Positions 50,489 to 62,690 of a stretch of DNA of 64,000 bases are shown one piece after another. This DNA is from Salminus brasiliensis (lineage: Eukaryota; Chordata; Actinopteri; Characiformes; Bryconidae): positions 20,379,709 to 20,443,708 of the forward strand of contig NC_132896.1 in the NCBI RefSeq assembly GCF_030463535.1, read 5' to 3'. A program made the position numbers and the translations under genes. The stretch's first letter is position 1; every line of letters begins with the position of its first letter. Below the pieces are notes generated by a model, which was not told where the DNA came from, made no database searches, and saw nothing but the letters and a program-made list of their open reading frames with translations.

Positions 50489-50765
50489 ACCAGGGATAAA
50501 AAGTGCAGGTGTATAAACACCATTAGCTACAAAAAGCTAATTCTGTGCAATTTATTTGCCAAGAGTGTTACTAGTTACTGAGCATGCAATGTTTCCAAAG
50601 ATCCGCTTGTTTTTGTTATTTTAAATACAAATAGAAGATAATCATGCTAAATAATGTAAAAGAAATAACTTAAATTAACTTAATGAGGTCATCTTTTAGT
50701 CAGTAAATTTACACTAACATTAACATACATTTTGATCTGGGGTGCCCAACATTTCCATGCCACTG

Positions 50766-51835
50766 TATGTTTAGCAACCCTTTCAGTCCTTCACTCAGTC
50801 TCAGTCTCAGTCCCAGTCTGCCTCTATGGCAGACCTTTCTTCTGTCTGGTACTGTAAATATCCTAACAGCTTGGTTAGGGTCCTGTTTCGTTATGTAGGG
50901 TTTATCATCTTTTAAGTGTATCTACTAGCTAAGTGGCTAGAATATTTGTATACAGAGTAAAAAAAAAATAATCCAAAGTCCACTAGTGATCTCAGCGCTC
51001 TGTCAAAAAAATGATACATTCTGATCCCTGCCGCTGTGGAGGGATGCATTTTTGGCCTGAGCCATGAGAAATTTCTCATGATAAAACAGTCAATGGCTTT
51101 CCTATTATCCTACAAAAATGGATGCTTACAAAATTGTATATGACAGCTTTTATGCTGTATAGTCTTGGTCAGAGATGGTTTCTCTGATTCAGTTATTGGT
51201 TTTGAAACTCTCAAAGACAATGAGCATTCAGGTGCATTCTTAATCTAATAAGAAATGCAGAAGACTCACGCTCATCTCATGATTAATCCAGTAGGTAGTC
51301 CCTTAAGTATCATTGTTATAATAAATGACAGGGAATATCTGCCCTGCATTTACTCTGCTCATGGCACTGTAATCATCTCAGAAGTGCATGGTGGGTTGCT
51401 ATGGAGTAAACACACACAGAAAGAGAGAGAGGGGGACTAAACGATAGCAGAGACCATGAAGAGTCCATGGCTTTCTGGTTTAATTTCAGCACGGACCAGC
51501 AGCCAAGAAACAAATGCCTTTTACACTAATGAATAGTGCCAGCATTGTCAAACAGTGCACGTTGCTGCAACTCTGCATAGGGAATACGGCATATGGCATA
51601 TATTCCAGTCCAAACAACAGTCTAGGAGAAACCAGGAGCAATTAGAAAGAACTAGAGGCTTGTGTGTACTTCACCTGAAATTAAAAAAGCTGACTGGATA
51701 GATACATATGTGTGATATCTTAGGCCAGTGTTCTGTGTCTCAACTTTGCAGTTGAGCTTGTAGTTTAGTGCCTGGACTTTACTTACCTCCAAGAAAGAAA
51801 TGTAGGCATAGGCTTCAAAGATAGAGAGCTGTTTG
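50766..51835. other. Non-coding stretch, nothing recognised
   Basis: No exon or RNA gene recognised. Confidence 0.35.
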
Positions 51836-51839
51836 TTGC

Positions 51840-52330
51840 TTCATGTAAGTCTGAGTTCAGTCCCTTAGATGTGCAACTGAGTTGATTATCAAATCTCTGG
51901 ATCAGAGTCTGAGTCAAGTGTCTAGTCCCTAGATGCGACTAAGTCGAGTCTCTGGATGCAGGTCTTAAGGTCTCAAGTCTTAAGTCTCTGGAGTACATGC
52001 AGAGGTTTCTTACTTAAGTAGAAATTTTGGTTAATTGTACTTTACTGGAGTAATTATTTTTCAGCTGACTTTTAACTTCTACTCCTTACATTTTCAGGCA
52101 ATTACCTGTACTTTCTACTCCTTAATTTTAAAAACAACCTCGAAGCCTTCTAGTCTTCTACTGTATGGTTAGCATAAGTCCTGGAGAGCTAGTCCAGGGT
52201 GAATCTCGAGTCTGTAGGTCTATGTATTAGTCTCAAGCCTCTGAAATAATTCTGAACAGAGTCTGTGTCAGGTCTTGAGTCTTTGGATGAGTCTGAGTTG
52301 AGTCTTGAATCTTAGGGGTACAAATTTTTT
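51840..52330. repeat. Degenerate 'gagtctgagtc' repeat with inserted MITE-like segment
   Basis: Short motifs around GAGTCTGAGTCAAGTGTCTA recur from 51850 to 51985 and again at about 52200-52310. Between them, about 51990-52150, is 'cttacttaagtagaaatttt' to 'cttttaacttctactcctta' and 'actttctactccttaatttt', which resembles a separate fish repeat. The two halves look like one element split by another. Confidence 0.5.
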
Positions 52331-53292
52331 GAGAAGTACCACCATTACTGCATTTACTGCAGTAAATAGATTTACAGTAAAGGCTGCTGTTTACCTTCCT
52401 GGTCTCCAGGCTGGATTTGAGTGATTTTATGGCACTTTCACTTTTACACTACTTGACATTTATTGCAGATGTCTTGAAAATATGACTGAGCTAATAGTAA
52501 GGTATTTTTTACCAGCTGGCACTGACTACAATTGTCAAGGCAACAACAGTAAATTCCCTAACAAAGTCAAACAAAAAACACATTGGTTCAGAAATGAATG
52601 TTTCAGGTGTTTATTTATTCAGCTCAAATTGCATGTCAGTCAGCACTGACTTGAGACCTCATTTTTTGGTCTGTACAGTCACCAAAACATCATTATAGTC
52701 ATGCCAAGTGAAGCACTGGATTTACCATTACAATTAACTGTAAATGCACACAGGGAAGTGCAAATGAGTGGCTCTGGTTAGCACTGCAAATGTATTTTTG
52801 AGTCTTTATATATAGTTGTAAAACATATATACACAACAGAATTACATTGCAAATTCAGCTCAGTGTATCCCATGTGCACATGAATGTTTAAAGACAAGTG
52901 TTCAAACAAGTGTTTCTTATTTGCTCTTTATTGAGAATATTTTCACTTTGGGTTTGAGGGTGTGATTCCCATTGATTGTCAACACGCATGACATCAGGAC
53001 CTGCTATACAAAGGAACTTAATCTCCCCTTTCTCTATTTCCACTTCAATGTTCCTCGGAAATCAAAAGGGGGATTCCATTGATTTTTGATGTGAGTCACA
53101 CTAGAGTTCTTGAGATGGTGGTGATATGAACCAGACTGCCTCAGAGTTTTTACCCAAACTGGGCATGTTTCATGGTTCTTTTGTAATTCTAGAGCGCAAA
53201 TAAAATGGCTATATTTGCACTTTGCAGCAGATATTGTGAACCCTTGTTTCTATCACCATGCCTATGAATAATTGTGAGTAGCTAACTTTCTC
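52331..53292. other. Non-coding stretch, nothing recognised
   Basis: AT-rich, with no recognised exon or repeat. Confidence 0.35.
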
Positions 53293-53534
53293 TACAATAA
53301 ACCATTTCACATTAAAAAACACTTTAAAATAACATTTCAAAGACTGAGTTTTTGTGAATTGATGAAGATGCACAGCATTCCAGGTTAGTCCTTGTGCACT
53401 GTATAATAATAGTAGGATTATTATACAGTGCACAAGGACTAACCTGGAATGCTGTGCATCCTCATAAATTCACAAAAACTCAGTCTTTGAAATGTTATTT
53501 AAAAGTGTTTTTTAATGTGAAATGGTTTATTGTA
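53293..53534. repeat. Inverted duplication: two 118-bp arms, 6-bp loop
   Basis: The left arm 53293-53410 and right arm 53417-53534 are equal in length and near-perfect inverted copies, with only a few mismatches (for example GAATTGATGAAGATG against GAATTTATGAGGATG). The loop is AGTAGG. Similar open frames on opposite strands are a by-product of the symmetry. A 13-bp direct repeat TAATAGTAGGATT occurs at the loop (53407-53419) and again at the right edge (53533-53545). Confidence 0.95.
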
Positions 53535-53545
53535 ATAGTAGGATT

Positions 53546-55650
53546 TAATACAAAGTATTACATGCTGATATTTTGCTGCAAATTACTATAGAAGTTTAAC
53601 AGTAAATATAGAATGACAACTTCATAGTCATCATTCAGATCACAAGACTAGTCAAGTCACTAGGTAAATTCCACAGTATCCTTACAGACATGAGCTGTAA
53701 TTAAAAGTAAGTAGCCTTCTGTGTTCTTACACAGCAACTGTAATACTGATGCAAACCAGTAGCCAGTGATTTTAATACAAATGAAGGCATTTAAGTGAGT
53801 AAATATTATAAAAACCCCAGTAAAGAGGCTGCAGCAGGACATACACTGGACATCATGTACCGACCTTGGGCATTGGCAAGTGCTGAATCCTCCCTGTTAA
53901 ACCAGGAGCTGGATGTTAAAGACACTTACATTTTACTTAAACCAGTCAAACTCTCTAGCTAGTTCACACAGCAGCCTGCATTATGAAGTGTAAACATTGC
54001 AAATTGCTCAGAGACAAACAAGCTTTTAGCAAACATTAGCCCTGGGAAGAACCGCAAAGGGCACCTGTGATGAGAGAAAAACTGTCAAAGATCAGTCATA
54101 AGCACATGCAAATTGAAAGTTCATATCTGATTAGATAATATTGTCTTGTTATGTAATGCTTGTCCTGAGTGAGCTATGCTAGCTAGCTAGCTGTGGTGAT
54201 TGCCAGAAGCTCTCTAACAGAAAATTATGGTTATTGAGTTAAAAAAAGAAAGAAATACAGCTATTAAGATAATAATAACAGTAATGAATTGACCCTGGGA
54301 CCCAAAATGTCTTTGGCACTATTGATGCACAATGTCAACCTTAATGTAATTTACTTTATTATACATTATTGTTTTTATTTATTACAGAATATATGTGTCT
54401 TATTACAGAAAAAAATGCCTTAAGATGTGCCTAATTATTTTCTATAAATTAATAAATATGAAAATATGTGAAAAATGTGTGTTAAATATTGCCATTAATT
54501 AAGTGTAAGTTAAAATCAATCGGTAGACGATGCTTGTTGTTGCATGAGTTGACAACCTTTTTAAACCTTTGCTTAATTGTGAAAAAAAAAAAATACTATA
54601 GCTTCATCAAAATAATCTGCTAATAGTTGACATTTAGGTGTTGTATATGTCTGCATTTTTAAATTGTTCAAAATGGACATGAATGCTGTGTCTACACAGG
54701 TCAATAACACCAAAGACAGCAGCCTGTCCTCTTGAAATATGAAAAGCGGCAACCTGACCAGCCCCAAAATCCATTTATGGCAGGCAGAATTGTGACGTGT
54801 AGGGAGTAGACTCTGATCAGGACGCTGGTGTGTGATATAGATCTCTGACTCCTTTTTCTTTCAGCTACACTCTGAGTCAGTCATTACTGCCAGCACATTT
54901 CAGTAGTTTTCTTAGTGCCATGCACGAAACAGGTCTTTGTACCAAACATCAGAAAGACAGGAAATTAGTCACTCTGTAAAGTATTTTGAGATCGCTGAAT
55001 AAAAAGGGACAAAGTTAATGCAAGTCATTCATTATTAAACCTGCAGACGGGCCTTTTATTGATTCTCCATTTCGACCGACAAACCATCCATTACAGGTTT
55101 TGTGAGCAGAATCCAGATGATGAGCCCATGAGAAGATGAGCAAAACACTTTTCTATTCTTTATGTATCCTTGCTAAGAATTAGCAAAGGCCTTGTTGGGC
55201 GCTGCACGTGAGGCAGGGTCCTATTTGATGTGGGCCTAAGCATGAGTGCAGATGTTTTTAAGATGGGTTTCTGGGTTATCTGGCTTTTGTTTCATGCGGA
55301 TAGCGTGACCTGATGGCCACCATTAATGACACTGCTTTGATAATTTATAACTGCGGTTATCATGCACTCCATGGCTCCTGAAAAAAGTCAATGTGGCAGC
55401 TCTGTCTTGTGTGGTGTGAAAAACACAGAGCAGACAGCATGTTCTAAAGGCAGAAAATAAGACACTGAATTACTCTAATGGAAAAATCATTAAGCACCAA
55501 GAGGAGCTCTCAGCTCTTACCTTGAGAAAATGGCTCCTGAGAGTGACTATAATCTCTTCGGAGAGTGCTTCCGTGGTGTCTCGTTCAGGTCCACTTTGGG
55601 TGCTAGTTGTAATGTTTGTGTGTGTGTGTCTTTGCAAACGTCATGCTTGC
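53546..55650. other. Non-coding stretch
   Basis: No exon or RNA gene recognised. At about 55190-55380 the sequence is non-repetitive and rich in homeodomain-like ATTA/TAAT motifs; it could be a regulatory element, but this cannot be shown here. Confidence 0.3.
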
Positions 55651-55655
55651 CTGAC

Positions 55656-55680
55656 GTGTGTGTGTGTGTGTGTGTGTGTG
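55656..55680. repeat. (TG)n microsatellite
   Basis: Pure TG run of about 12 dinucleotides, with another short TG run 40 bp upstream. Confidence 0.93.
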
Positions 55681-55992
55681 CCACTGTGCCACTTTTGTTA
55701 GAGTATGTGTTTATGAGTGTGTCATTGTTCTCTGACGTCTTCCTCTACATAGTTTCCACCTCTGGGTACTTTATATCTCTGAGCACTCTTTTCTTTTTCA
55801 GAGCAGCAGTTAAATTAAAGCAGTTGTTGACTGTTAAGACTAGTGAATGTCACGGTGACAGACATGTCCAATATTATTAATGTGTGAAATATTTTATTTT
55901 TTATTAAAATAGACAAAATCCCTTAGGATTTTATTAGTAGGATCGCTGTCTCTTTTGTCCACTGCACTGAAAAAGGAACATTCAGCTAAATA

Positions 55993-56473
55993 CAGTATAG
56001 AAATGAAAGTATACAGACACCTGCTAATCATTGTTTTTTCCTAAATCAAGGGTATTAAGAGTTTCTCCTGCTTTTGTTGGAACATTGCTGTGAGGATCTG
56101 ATTACATTTAGTGACACAAGCATTATTGAGGTCAAGACAGTCACCACCCCACCTCATCCCTAACTCTCTAGCTCATCCCTAAAGTATTGAATGGAGCACC
56201 ATCATTCCATAGGACACAGTTCTACTGCACAACAGCTCAATGCCAGGGTGCCTTATACCCCTCTAGCCTATGCCTGGCATTAGCCATGGTGACAATATGC
56301 AGGTTCATGTTTATCTGTTTCAGAGAGTCCTCCTCTATTGGCAGTACTTCTCTACAGGGACTAGGCAGGCTGTGTGTGTGTATGCATCTGCACATCTGTG
56401 TCAGCAATGGGTGCAACTTAAAGTAGCTGAATGCATTCATTAGAAGGAGTGTCCACAAACATTTGGACATTTA
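55993..56473. mobile_element. ~480-bp non-autonomous DNA element (MITE)
   Basis: A TA precedes CAGTATAGAAATGAAAGTAT, and the far end reads GTGTCCACAAACATTTGGAC followed by ATTTA. The termini are an eroded inverted pair ('...acagacacc' against '...gtggacactcc'). Interior text 'tattgaatggagcaccatca', 'cccctctagcctatgcctgg' and 'cttaaagtagctgaatgcat' matches a high-copy element of many fish genomes. No coding capacity; open frames across it are spurious. Confidence 0.8.
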
Positions 56474-57770
56474 GGTTTACATAAAGCATAACATCACCCA
56501 AGAGAAAAAACATTACCGTGTTTTCCATAGGTCCAGCATCTTATTTTCCGTATGGCATCATCCCAGTACCACAATGCTGATTTACTGGGTTGGGGAATTT
56601 TTGTCAGTTTCGTACAATAGACTAAACTTTTCTATTACGTTATGCATAATATTTTTACTGGACACATTCATTATTTTAAGGGTATTTAAGTCTTAATAGT
56701 TAGGGTTTGCTTCAAATAGCCTAAATGATGCAGTTGTGACATACTGCTGTGTCCAGTGGCCATGCAGAAGGGACTACCACTATGCATCTAACACATAAAA
56801 TGTTATATGTATGTATCAAACGTGGGAAAATAACACAGCATGTGGTTGTAAGCTGTTTGTTTGAGGAGAATTTTGAACATATTTTTCTTGGCCCAGCAGT
56901 CCGATCCCGAGCCAGCTCCTGATGTTTTGCTATTTTAACCTCGGGGCAGGGGAAAGATTTTTACAGGGGTGGCCTGCGGAAGTCCCTCAGAGTCCAGTGC
57001 TGCTAGTAGACTGTGTGGTGCCTTGCTGTGTGTCATCCTGATCTGTTCCCTGGAGGATGGGTGACAGATGTGCTCTCTCTCCTTCCCCTTTACCTGTCAG
57101 AAAATGAGCCCACCGCAGCCAGAGTGAGGGAGCCAGAGTTACTCTTGCTACTCTCTTTCTCTGATTGTTATACTGCTTAATATTATATTATACTAAACAC
57201 ATACATGATTTGTTGCATCATTTTTTACATAAGAAATTTAATTAAATGTGACTTTTTGACACAGTTGTGTTGATACATAAAACAATTGAGAAACATCCGA
57301 GTGGGAATGTTCTATAGAGATGCAAGATTTTGGCCTGGCTACCTCTTGCTGTCAGCTATTTACATACTGCATTGACGTATGTTCTGCATTTTAGGGATGC
57401 ACTGTAAGTTGTGGGAATACTAATAAGATTTAATAGTAACAGATTTGATGAATCAGTAGAATTAAAGCTGATTCTTGCATCACATCACAGATTCTTCTCT
57501 GTCCTGGCACCCAGACAGCGAACTTCTCTCGGATGCTCCAAACAGGACAATGTCCCTCTGTTATGCCCCATTTCTCAATACAAAGTACGCCACATGTGGA
57601 CTAGTGTTCTTAGCAAGTCTTGATAACACAGGAGGAGCAAGAACATATCTGTACATTTGCATTGTATTTGGCTAGATGCAGACTTTTAAATGGAATGGTA
57701 CTTCTGCAAAAGATTGACGATGGCTACAACTGTTTCACAAGTGCAGCCAAGAAAGCAGATTGAGAATTGG
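56474..57770. other. Non-coding stretch, nothing recognised
   Basis: No exon or RNA gene recognised. Confidence 0.35.
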
Positions 57771-58085
57771 TCATGGTCCATTTTGACTCTGACTATTTCT
57801 TACGTCACACGCCTGCAGCTAATTATTTTGGACTAATGAACACTTTTATTCATACCTCAATTTGGCTTTACTCGTCTGCATTTCTGAGCTACATTTCTTG
57901 CTTTTGTGGTTGTTTGCTGTTTTTTAGCCCTGGTTTTGATCATGCATTTGCTTGTGTATTTCTGCCTTGCCATGTTTTAACCCTGCGTGCTGTGATGATT
58001 ATGAGTGTTGGATTACCACCAGGAATGACACCCTGCACATATGTCTCCTGCCTCAACCTCCATTATGTTACAAACACAGGATTGC
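57770..58085 (+). repeat. Possible LTR or retroelement-tail relic
   Basis: 'tagccctggttttgatcatg', 'gccttgccatgttttaaccc' and 'cctgcctcaacctccattat' then 'gttacaaac' follow the order of a 'tttgaccctg...cctcctgcc...gttacaaac' tail found at the end of fish retroelements. Strongly diverged, no terminal motif pair. Confidence 0.3.
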
Positions 58086-59170
58086 ATTGCTATCTAAAGG
58101 CAGAGTTCTAATGTTGTACTAACAAGTGTTTGTAATTGCACTTGTGGAATGCCATCGTTTTACAATGTCACAATGGTGTTGTGTATATTTGTATCTAGGT
58201 ATCAGGTTTTGTGTAGTTCTGTATCTAGGAAACATCACTGATTCTTCTTTCAAGCAGTCTCTTAATTTAATGTGTTTAGATGGTAGATACATTTTTGAGT
58301 TGATAAAAAAATATTTTTCAAAGTTGCTCTGGATTCTAAGCAAATGAGTTCTATATAGACCTAAAAATGTCTTTTGACCTGTAATGAGAGTGGAAGCTGT
58401 ACTATAGGATTTTACAAGGTTCTATATAAAAGCATCTACAAAAGCTTTTCCACCAATCCGAGAAACCATTTAGCCAGGCAAATAACCATTTCAAGGTGCA
58501 TCGGTCAAGATTCAAGAAACGTCTAACAGTAATGTAGGTGGATCCAACAACAGTGCCCTCCATTCCCACCCGAAAACACAAAGCACATTTTTGAAATCTC
58601 TCTTTTTTTTAAAGAAAGTCTTATCATCTAAACTTGCTCCCCATACACTACCTAATATATGGTGTTGCCCACTATGACATTTGGCTTCTTTATAGTAAAA
58701 TGATTAATTTATATAAATTATAATATATATTATAAAATATAATATAATTAATTATATAATTAGAATTATATAATAAAGGATTATTCTGTTTTGTTTCTGT
58801 GAGAATACTCAAGTGCATTCGCTGTTCAATTGTTTATTGTGAGTTTATCAGTCACTACATGTGTTAGATTACTTCACCATGTTTTCTAGCCAAAAAGACC
58901 AGGATGGGGTGGAGTAATGGAGCGCTGAGCAGTGTCTTATAAAGTAACTGAGGGCAGTGTAAACACAGACAAAGCAGGTCCAGGATTAGCAAGAAAAGGA
59001 AGCAAATTGACTAATGCACCTTTAAGCACCCAAATTATTATGAGTTGTTATGGTTCTGTATGGTTCTTTTGAGTTACTTTAAGAACTCTTAAAGAACAAA
59101 TTTTTTAAGAGTGTGGACGAGAGTGTGCGTCATTCTTGCTGGTCCTGTCAGCTCTCTCACTTGCTCTAAT
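58086..59170. other. Non-coding, with small repeat relics
   Basis: Very AT-rich at 58690-58790. At about 59060-59115 'taagaactcttaaagaacaa' and 'ttttttaagagtgtgg' resemble an end of the 'ACACTCTTAAAA' MITE family seen intact at 26411-26544. No exon recognised. Confidence 0.4.
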
Positions 59171-59171
59171 A

Positions 59172-59353
59172 CAGGTCTAATCAGTCCTGGTTCTGGAGAT
59201 CTACCACCCTGTAGAGTTTAGCTCCAACCTGTATCTAACACACCTGAGACAGATAATGAAGGCCTTCAGGAGAAACTGAACATTAGACTCAGCTGTGTTG
59301 GATCTGAACTATTTAGGGTGGTAGATCTCCAGGACCAGGATTGAGCAGCCCTG
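59172..59353. mobile_element. hAT-like MITE with ~35-bp inverted termini and target duplication
   Basis: Left end CAGGTCTAATCAGTCCTGGT continues TCTGGAGATCTACCACCCT. The right end, reverse-complemented, reads CAGGGCTGCTCAATCCTGGT then CCTGGAGATCTACCACCCT. The flanks CTCTAATA (59164-59171) and CTCTAATG (59354-59361) agree at 7 of 8 positions, as expected for an 8-bp hAT target duplication. 182 bp, no coding capacity. Confidence 0.85.
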
Positions 59354-59409
59354 CTCTAATGACTCTATGAACTCCATTTCTCAGGATCCACCTTCAGCAC
59401 TCACAAACC

Positions 59410-59760
59410 CATCAATTAATCCCTGTTCATTCTCCAGGTGATCATCACCAGAACAGTTCTTTACAAGTATTCAAGTATTGTCTCAGTTTTCACGAGCGTG
59501 CTAAGCAGTTGCCTGTTTGTTGATTTTCTGTGTTTAGACTCTTTTCTGCTTTTCATCTTTGCCATTTTAATCTGCTTTCCACTTGTATGCTTTCTGATTC
59601 GAACCCACGCTTGTTTTTGCCAATGTGTCGTGTTTTGACTTTCCTGGTTTGAACCCTGAACATTTTTAAAATTGCCCTTTTAGATTGCCCCCTTTTAAAT
59701 AAACCATTATTTCTTATTTTACACCGTGAGTGTCTGACTCATTCACGTAGCATTACAGTG
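59410..59760 (+). repeat. Possible retroelement-tail relic with AATAAA
   Basis: 'gtcgtgttttgactttcctg', 'gtttgaaccctgaacatttt' and a 'cccttttaaataaaccatta' poly(A)-signal-like segment ending in 'tagcattacag' resemble the 3' end of a fish LTR-type repeat. Only the tail is seen, so class is uncertain. Confidence 0.3.
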
Positions 59761-62449
59761 ACCTCTAAATGCAGTATAAAATACAATACAAGCAAAAAAA
59801 AGTTTCACCACTAAAGCCGGCCTTAAAGGTTAAAAAGTACATGCAGGACAGAAGTGCAGTAGACTGTACAGGAGGTGACATGAGTCATGGGAAATCAATA
59901 GCAACACATTAGCAGCATGTACCTCATGCTAATGGCAGCTTACTTTTCTTACCTAATTACTTACGGTTTATTTAATATGACAGACACCGCACAAACGTCT
60001 CAGTGCTTTCAAGGGGAGCTAGTCACTGCTGAAGTTTCATCTGAGGTGAGGAGTGCAGGCGTGACTTATTAACTCAGAGAAGCGTGCCGCTTAGAGCGTT
60101 GCTGGAGTGTTGGTGTAATTGGGTTAATTATCAAATCAGTGCATTTGAATAACAACCCCAGGTCCCCTCTAACAGATCTAACTGCTCCATAATAAGCTGT
60201 CTCTGCAAACCAGCATTCGTCTCTTGGCTCTCTTTAACAGTGTGACTTTTATGCAGTGGTAAGTGGAGGATAAGGAGCTCCTAAGTGTGTTACAGTTAAT
60301 GACGGTCATTAGGGTTGGGCCAGTTACATGGCTGGCTGTTTTCTCCTTACTCGTAGTCTTTAGGGCTGAGCTGTATTTACTTAACAGCTGGGCACAGAGC
60401 ACAGGTTAATAGCTCTGACAGACACATGCACACGTACAGACACACTCACACACATGGATTACAGTCATGAGCTGTGTGTTACTCGATTATCAATACTTCA
60501 CAGAATAAACTGTTGAAACAGCATCTGCATTTATTCTTTCTTTATCTGTTCTTCACATGTTCCTTATTTTTTGAACTGATTTCATCTTACTGGTGCATAG
60601 ACTTTAAGACACTTTAAGCCAACCTTAGGGTTTATTTTTTGGGTGTTCACAAGTTTTTGTTTGTCTTGAGAATTTCAAGGACTTTACAACTTCTCTGTCT
60701 GAAGCACCAGTCACTTTCTGAAGGGTGTGGACTGCAAATGCTCTTCTCCTAATCTGCCATTTAACTGGACGTTACGGTGCTTTTGTTCTTAAGTAAATGA
60801 GAACTCTGTCAACTTCAAGGGTCCTCCTGCTATTAGCAGGTACCTTGAAGCTTGAGGGACCCTCAGGATAAGGCACTGTCTTTGATGCTTAAGCTAATTT
60901 AAATGATCTCACTGCTGTATATTAACTATTAATCTCTCATGCCACTTTACTGTAGTACACTATCTAACAAAGCCTAGTTCAGATTTGTATTTTGTATGTC
61001 ACATTTTTTAAAATTTTTACCAAGCTCATAAATAGGACTATGCTTCACCTGTTGGATTAATTTTTGCACTTCTATTCCAAAATGTTCCTTCTAGGTTGGC
61101 TTTACATGGTAAAACGTTTGTTGAGAAAGCCATCTATAACCATTTTTAGCATCGTTGTATGACTTTTCCAGCTGTAAATGTTAAATTTATTTTTTTATTT
61201 TTATATGCTTATTTTATTTATCTGTATATGCTCAGAATTCAGTATTAACCATTATGCTTGATGTGGTTGAAAGCCAACCAGATTGTGGTAACAGCAGGCT
61301 AAAAAGCAGAACGCTAGCACAAGCAGCCATTCAAACTGTTGTTGCCCTTAGCTGGCTAGCAGACAACTGGTTACAGAAATGTTAGCTTGTTGTGGCTAAG
61401 GCAGCTAACAAACTAGAAAAAGAAACCGTGCATTAAGGCACATCAGGAAGATTTGCTTTTCCTCAATTATGACCACGTGGGGTGTTATCAACATTCTGAT
61501 TGGCTCTTTCATAACACTTGTTCTTGACATTTGCACAACCTCTTCGTTAGCTTAAGAAAAAGCCTTGTTTCACAGCGTGTGCCAGTTCTGCCGACATTTA
61601 TGTGGCACCTGATTTACTGAATCTTGCCTGAGAAGGGTGAGGCGAATGAGAATGAGTCCTGATGGAATCCGGGACAGGAATATGGTTCAGCTCAGAATGG
61701 AAACATTTTATAATATCGTGGCCCATTCCAATCACATGCTTCAGTCTCCCTTTCCCATACTGAAATAGACACAGCGCAGTTAGACCACTGCATGCTAACG
61801 GTGCAGTCCAATTCTTCAGGGGGGGATTTTCAATGGAAAACTGATGGATAAAGCTCATACTCTGTTTGATAAAGACGACTTTTTCTTCCACATGGCGAGG
61901 CAAATGCTCTGTAGCAGCGATGGACTCCCTGTTGAGAGAAACGGGGGGTTTGATATGGGAATTGAATAGCACATCCCATGAGGAGCAATAACACCACTTC
62001 AAGTACTTTGTCATAGCCCTAAACGATCACAGACTGCCCAGTCAATTCTCAGCATGTATATTACAGAAATATTTTCTGAAATGGTGATGGTAAGAAAACA
62101 TGCCCTTAGTAATGGCTGCTCACAAGCTTAATTCTGTTTTCCACAGTGGGAGACTTATCCTCATATTTTGCTTTGTCATAAATGAGCATGTATTCACAAG
62201 TTATGATTTATTTATTAATTTATCCATCCAGACAAAAGAAAAGGCACTGCCTCATGGACTGCATTAAATACATTATTTATTATTTAATACAAAAGCCATA
62301 ACATTTTCAATGTCATAAATATCACTAGACAACAGACAGTTTTAAACATACTTCAAACAAAACAGTGATAACTCTTGTGCGAAAGTAGCTCGGGGGGGTG
62401 GGGGTGGGGGGGAGGCGGTGCAAAAGTAAACATTAAACTGGTAAAATCT
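59761..62449. other. Non-coding stretch
   Basis: No exon or RNA gene recognised. The longest open frame (62014-61598, minus, 138 codons) has no recognisable domain and no supported splice partners, so I do not call it a gene. At about 60060-60400 the sequence is non-repetitive, with clustered TTAATTA-like motifs that could be regulatory. Confidence 0.3.
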
Positions 62450-62690
62450 GCACTCTTAAAAATAAAGATTCCTTATGGGTTCTTGTCTTGGATGTACAGT
62501 TCTATAAAAAATCAATTGGCACAGAATCTCACTGGCACTCACAAATCTCATATAAATTATTTAAAGAACCATAAACTGGCTCCCCACTTTTGTATCTGAG
62601 ATCCTAACACACAAAGTTTGAGCAAAAATGTGAAACAAAGAACATCCAAAGAACCCTATTTGGTACCTTTAAGTTTAAAAGTGTTAAAAC
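62450..62690. mobile_element. Probable MITE with 'CACTCTTAAAA' termini
   Basis: Left end GCACTCTTAAAAATAAAGAT; right end TTTAAGTTTAAAAGTGTTAA as the inverted partner, with 'agaacc' motifs inside. Related to the element at 26411-26544 but more diverged. Confidence 0.5.

Larger units (their letters stand above)
48980..50765 (+). mobile_element. Tc1-like transposon with both termini and TA duplication, carrying a nested MITE
   Basis: TA at 48978-48979 precedes CAATGGCATGCAAAAGTTTA. The right end, reverse-complemented, reads CAGTGGCATGGAAATGTTGG and is followed by TA at 50766-50767. These are the imperfect inverted ends and TA target duplication of a Tc1/mariner element. A decayed transposase gene occupies about 49380-49948 and a second element lies at about 49967-50488. 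The element is dead because its frame is broken. Confidence 0.85.

Noticed and set aside
53209..53591. Two similar 'proteins' on opposite strands starting MHCIII
   Set aside because: They mirror each other because of the 118-bp inverted duplication; not coding.
59590..59620. tRNA-like T-arm (minus strand GGGTTCGAATC)
   Set aside because: The flanking bases do not form the 5-bp T stem and no D or anticodon arm is present.
61598..62014. 138-codon minus-strand open frame
   Set aside because: No recognisable domain, no codon bias or splice partner; a frame this long can occur by chance in 64 kb.
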